Below are positions 61,601 to 64,000 of a DNA stretch of 64,000 bases, in pieces. Below the pieces are notes generated by a model that made no database searches, was not told the DNA's origin, and worked only from the letters and a program-made list of their open reading frames with translations. Source of the DNA: Tubiluchus corallicola (taxonomy: Eukaryota; Priapulida; Priapulimorpha; Priapulimorphida; Tubiluchidae). The stretch lies in the NCBI GenBank assembly GCA_030141605.1, contig JAQGDQ010000239.1:248001-312000 (forward strand), read 5' to 3'. The position numbers were made by a program, and so were the translations under genes. Positions within the stretch are counted from its first letter, which is position 1. Each line of letters opens with the position of its first letter.

Positions 61601-64000
61601 TACCATTAGGCTAGCACAAGTTTGCAGGTTCTGTAAAGTGTGTACAAGTGCTACATCGCTTTTTAATTCATAAATTGCCATTGTTTGTTTACATGTACTT
61701 TTGAAATTGTTAGTCTAGCTATACATATGTAATTACTTTAGTTTGTGCCATTGTGGTTGTGTAGTTTACAATATTTAGTATGTTTGTACCAGAAATGTTT
61801 GAGAAGCAGGCTTCATGCTTCATTTTGTGACCACTTGGTTGTTAAAATGCTGGGATGTGACTTGTATTTCACCTCGATTGTTTCATTGTCTTTAAATTAT
61901 CTTTTTTTGCGATATTGGACAGCCACTAAATTAAATGTGTACATAGTACAAATCTTTTACGGTATATTGTGTACTGCACACGTATAGTAATACAATTATA
62001 CGATTATTATTTTACTTTAGTATGTAACTTGTTGAGTTATTTAGCAGTTGTTTAGTTTAACTTCCTTATCCCTGAGAGTGAGAGTAAACTAGTTTAATAA
62101 ACTGATGTAGGCTGACAAAATCCAGATTTTATTTCATCCTTTTCGTAATTTCAGACAGCCATTATTGCCAGAGTTTGTGAATGTTTAGTATGTGTTTATG
62201 TTACTAGATTGGAGTATAGAGTAATGTGGGACCAGGTTGTTTTTTGTAACGAGACTATGTTTCAAATCTGGTCTTAATATTATGGAATGTAAATGCTTTG
62301 AAGAGCACATGTTGATAGACAGTTTATAAGCATCAGCCACATTATCTGTTTGACTTGTAGTTTAGAGAAATGCTTAGAGTGATTACTGATAAGAATTTGT
62401 CACATAATTATAAAAAAAGTATATTTGGCAAGCTGGAAGTTAGCAGCTTATAGCTTTGGTGAGGCTAGCTAGGAAATTTATAGTATCTGGTTTAAGAAAT
62501 CAACAAGAATACAGAATGTTTTGCTTTTTTTATTTTAAAAAAATGTGATACTGACGTGATAATGGTATTTTAATGTCACCAAGAATTTTTAAATTGAATA
62601 AAGTTCTTTTCATTTGTAGAGTGGCTTCTCTTGCTACAGCTCAAATGGAATGGTGCTATTGAGTTTGGTTATTGTGTATGCATTTTTTTAATGTTGTAAT
62701 GTTACTTTTCGTAGAAAAAAACGGCCTATCTATTAGTCCATTTTCTATGTGTACATTGGTAATATGTGAGATACCACGCTACAGTAAGGAAAGAATACTG
62801 CTTTCAATTTGTTTTGCGGGTATATTTTTCAAAATTTAAATCCACCTTAGATTGTAAAACTGCTTTACCTGTCTTCTGGACGGGAGCATTAACGTTATTT
62901 TGTGTAATGGTAGCAGAGGGAGAGAGAAAAGGAGAGATGTAACGGGTATTGATTGGGCATTAATTTTTATTATCAGCGTATCAATATTAAATTATGTAGT
63001 ACCTGTGCTGCTTTGCTTTACAGTTTACTCAAGGTCGCTCACAACTGTCCCTAGGCATTTATGTTAATGTTTGCTGATAACATTAGTTAATTGCTGGATT
63101 ATTGCTCACTTGTGTATTATAATATATGATCGTAGCAATTAAATATTTTATTCCTTATTAAACAAATAATTATTGATTTACCGTATTACTTATGTAGTAT
63201 TACCCTCTATAAAACCTAGGTTTTCCTTGCTAATTTTAAAACTGAAGCTAGTATTAAATATATATATATATATACTATGCTTGATTATTTATTTTACATT
63301 TTAGATTATGGAATTAGTTAGAATGTATGAAGTAAGAGTATGTGCATTTGGGGACATTAGACATAACTAAATTATTGTTTTTAAAATTTTTGAGTATAGA
63401 CTTATCTAAAAACAAAAAGGACAAAAAGCTTGTGTGTCTTGAGCTTTACGTACAAATATTTACGAGTATATGTATAATTTACTAAACTGCAGTGCTGTTG
63501 TAATTAAAAGCTGCATACACCCTTTTTGCTACAAAGTGGCGTGCAGGTAGACGCTCAGTATGAAAGTTAGTACTGAATAGGTGTATAATCCACTATTAAC
63601 GTGTGTAGCAAAATAAAAATTTTATCGGCGTAACTGAAATATATTGAGCTGGTTTCAGTAAGTGTTATTAAACTTGACTTATTGAAAGTTTAAAAGTTAA
63701 CTGGTATTTTTGAAACTTAACTGTGGTGCCGCCAACAAACATTTGTCTTTGTATATGAGACTGCTTGTAAGAGAATTTTACTTAAGATAATCCTTTTTTG
63801 CATGCCGAGGATCTTTATTAATTCTAACAAATTTTTTATTTACCTATAGTTATCACTTTTTCTGATCGCTGTGTTATTTTGTTAAATGTGCTCTGCGTCT
63901 GACTTTACAGTTTTTGACTCCTGTCGTGCATATAAGCATTGTTTTAATTTTCCTGCATATGTAGCAATAAACGCACGTTTTTAATGATAATTATCTTTTA
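58658..64000. other. Region downstream of the PNP-domain gene, no recognisable gene
   Basis: AT-rich sequence of 5.3 kb without a supportable exon apart from one exon-like frame at 58947-59162 (see findings). AATAAA signals occur at 62096-62101, 62597-62602 and near 63606 and 63965, too many and too far to assign to the PNP-domain gene. A TA repeat lies at 63257-63275. Some of this could be a long 3' UTR. Confidence 0.5.

Noticed and set aside
1-64000. CRISPR array, bacterial operon or prophage
   Set aside because: No regularly spaced repeats, no ribosome-binding-site-led gene strings; split genes with GT-AG introns show animal nuclear DNA.

Overview
The window is AT-rich animal nuclear DNA. 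Its genes are split into many short coding exons with GT-AG introns of roughly 0.1 to 4 kb, and transposon relics lie between and inside them. The genes look like those of an invertebrate metazoan, but nothing in the sequence fixes the phylum. There is no bacterial gene organisation, CRISPR array or rRNA.

Four protein-coding loci can be read. (1) 283-1995, plus strand: an intronless rhodopsin-class GPCR of 570 residues with a very long C-terminal tail. (2) 4065-27070, minus strand: the 5' half of DNAJC13/RME-8, in 27 coding exons that join in frame to give residues 1-1086. The J domain and C-terminal half are absent and should lie left of base 1, so the GPCR appears to sit on the opposite strand inside a DNAJC13 intron. 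(3) 36680-48417, minus strand: a complete SLC35F5-like nucleotide-sugar-type transporter, 10 coding exons, 460 residues. (4) 56921-58657, plus strand: an intronless 578-residue protein with a winged-helix-like segment joined to a C-terminal nucleoside phosphorylase (PNP/UDP) domain.

Mobile DNA fills the rest. Three related ~0.9-kb pogo/Tigger-like elements lie at 20012-20875, 28002-28892 and 34928-35844. All keep the coding end of a transposase finishing in a PCNA-binding-like motif. A second pogo-like family has a full 609-bp copy at 55509-56117 and a truncated copy at 5975-6515, and there is a 181-bp pogo-like MITE at 30829-31009. Two hAT elements (22577-23579 and 52501-53077) have clear terminal inverted repeats, and the second still encodes the hAT dimerisation domain. 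Two relics of one LINE family lie at 30351-30690 and 53268-54110. A SAP-like coding relic, a possible tRNA-derived SINE and several tandem duplications complete the picture.

Layout: 1-4064 GPCR within a presumed DNAJC13 intron; 4065-27070 DNAJC13 exons and intronic repeats; 27071-36679 gene-free, transposon-rich; 36680-48417 SLC35F5; 48418-56875 gene-free with repeats; 56876-58657 PNP-domain gene; 58658-64000 no recognisable coding sequence. DNAJC13 (endosome) and SLC35F5 (membrane transporter) are unrelated housekeeping-type genes, and no pathway clustering is evident.
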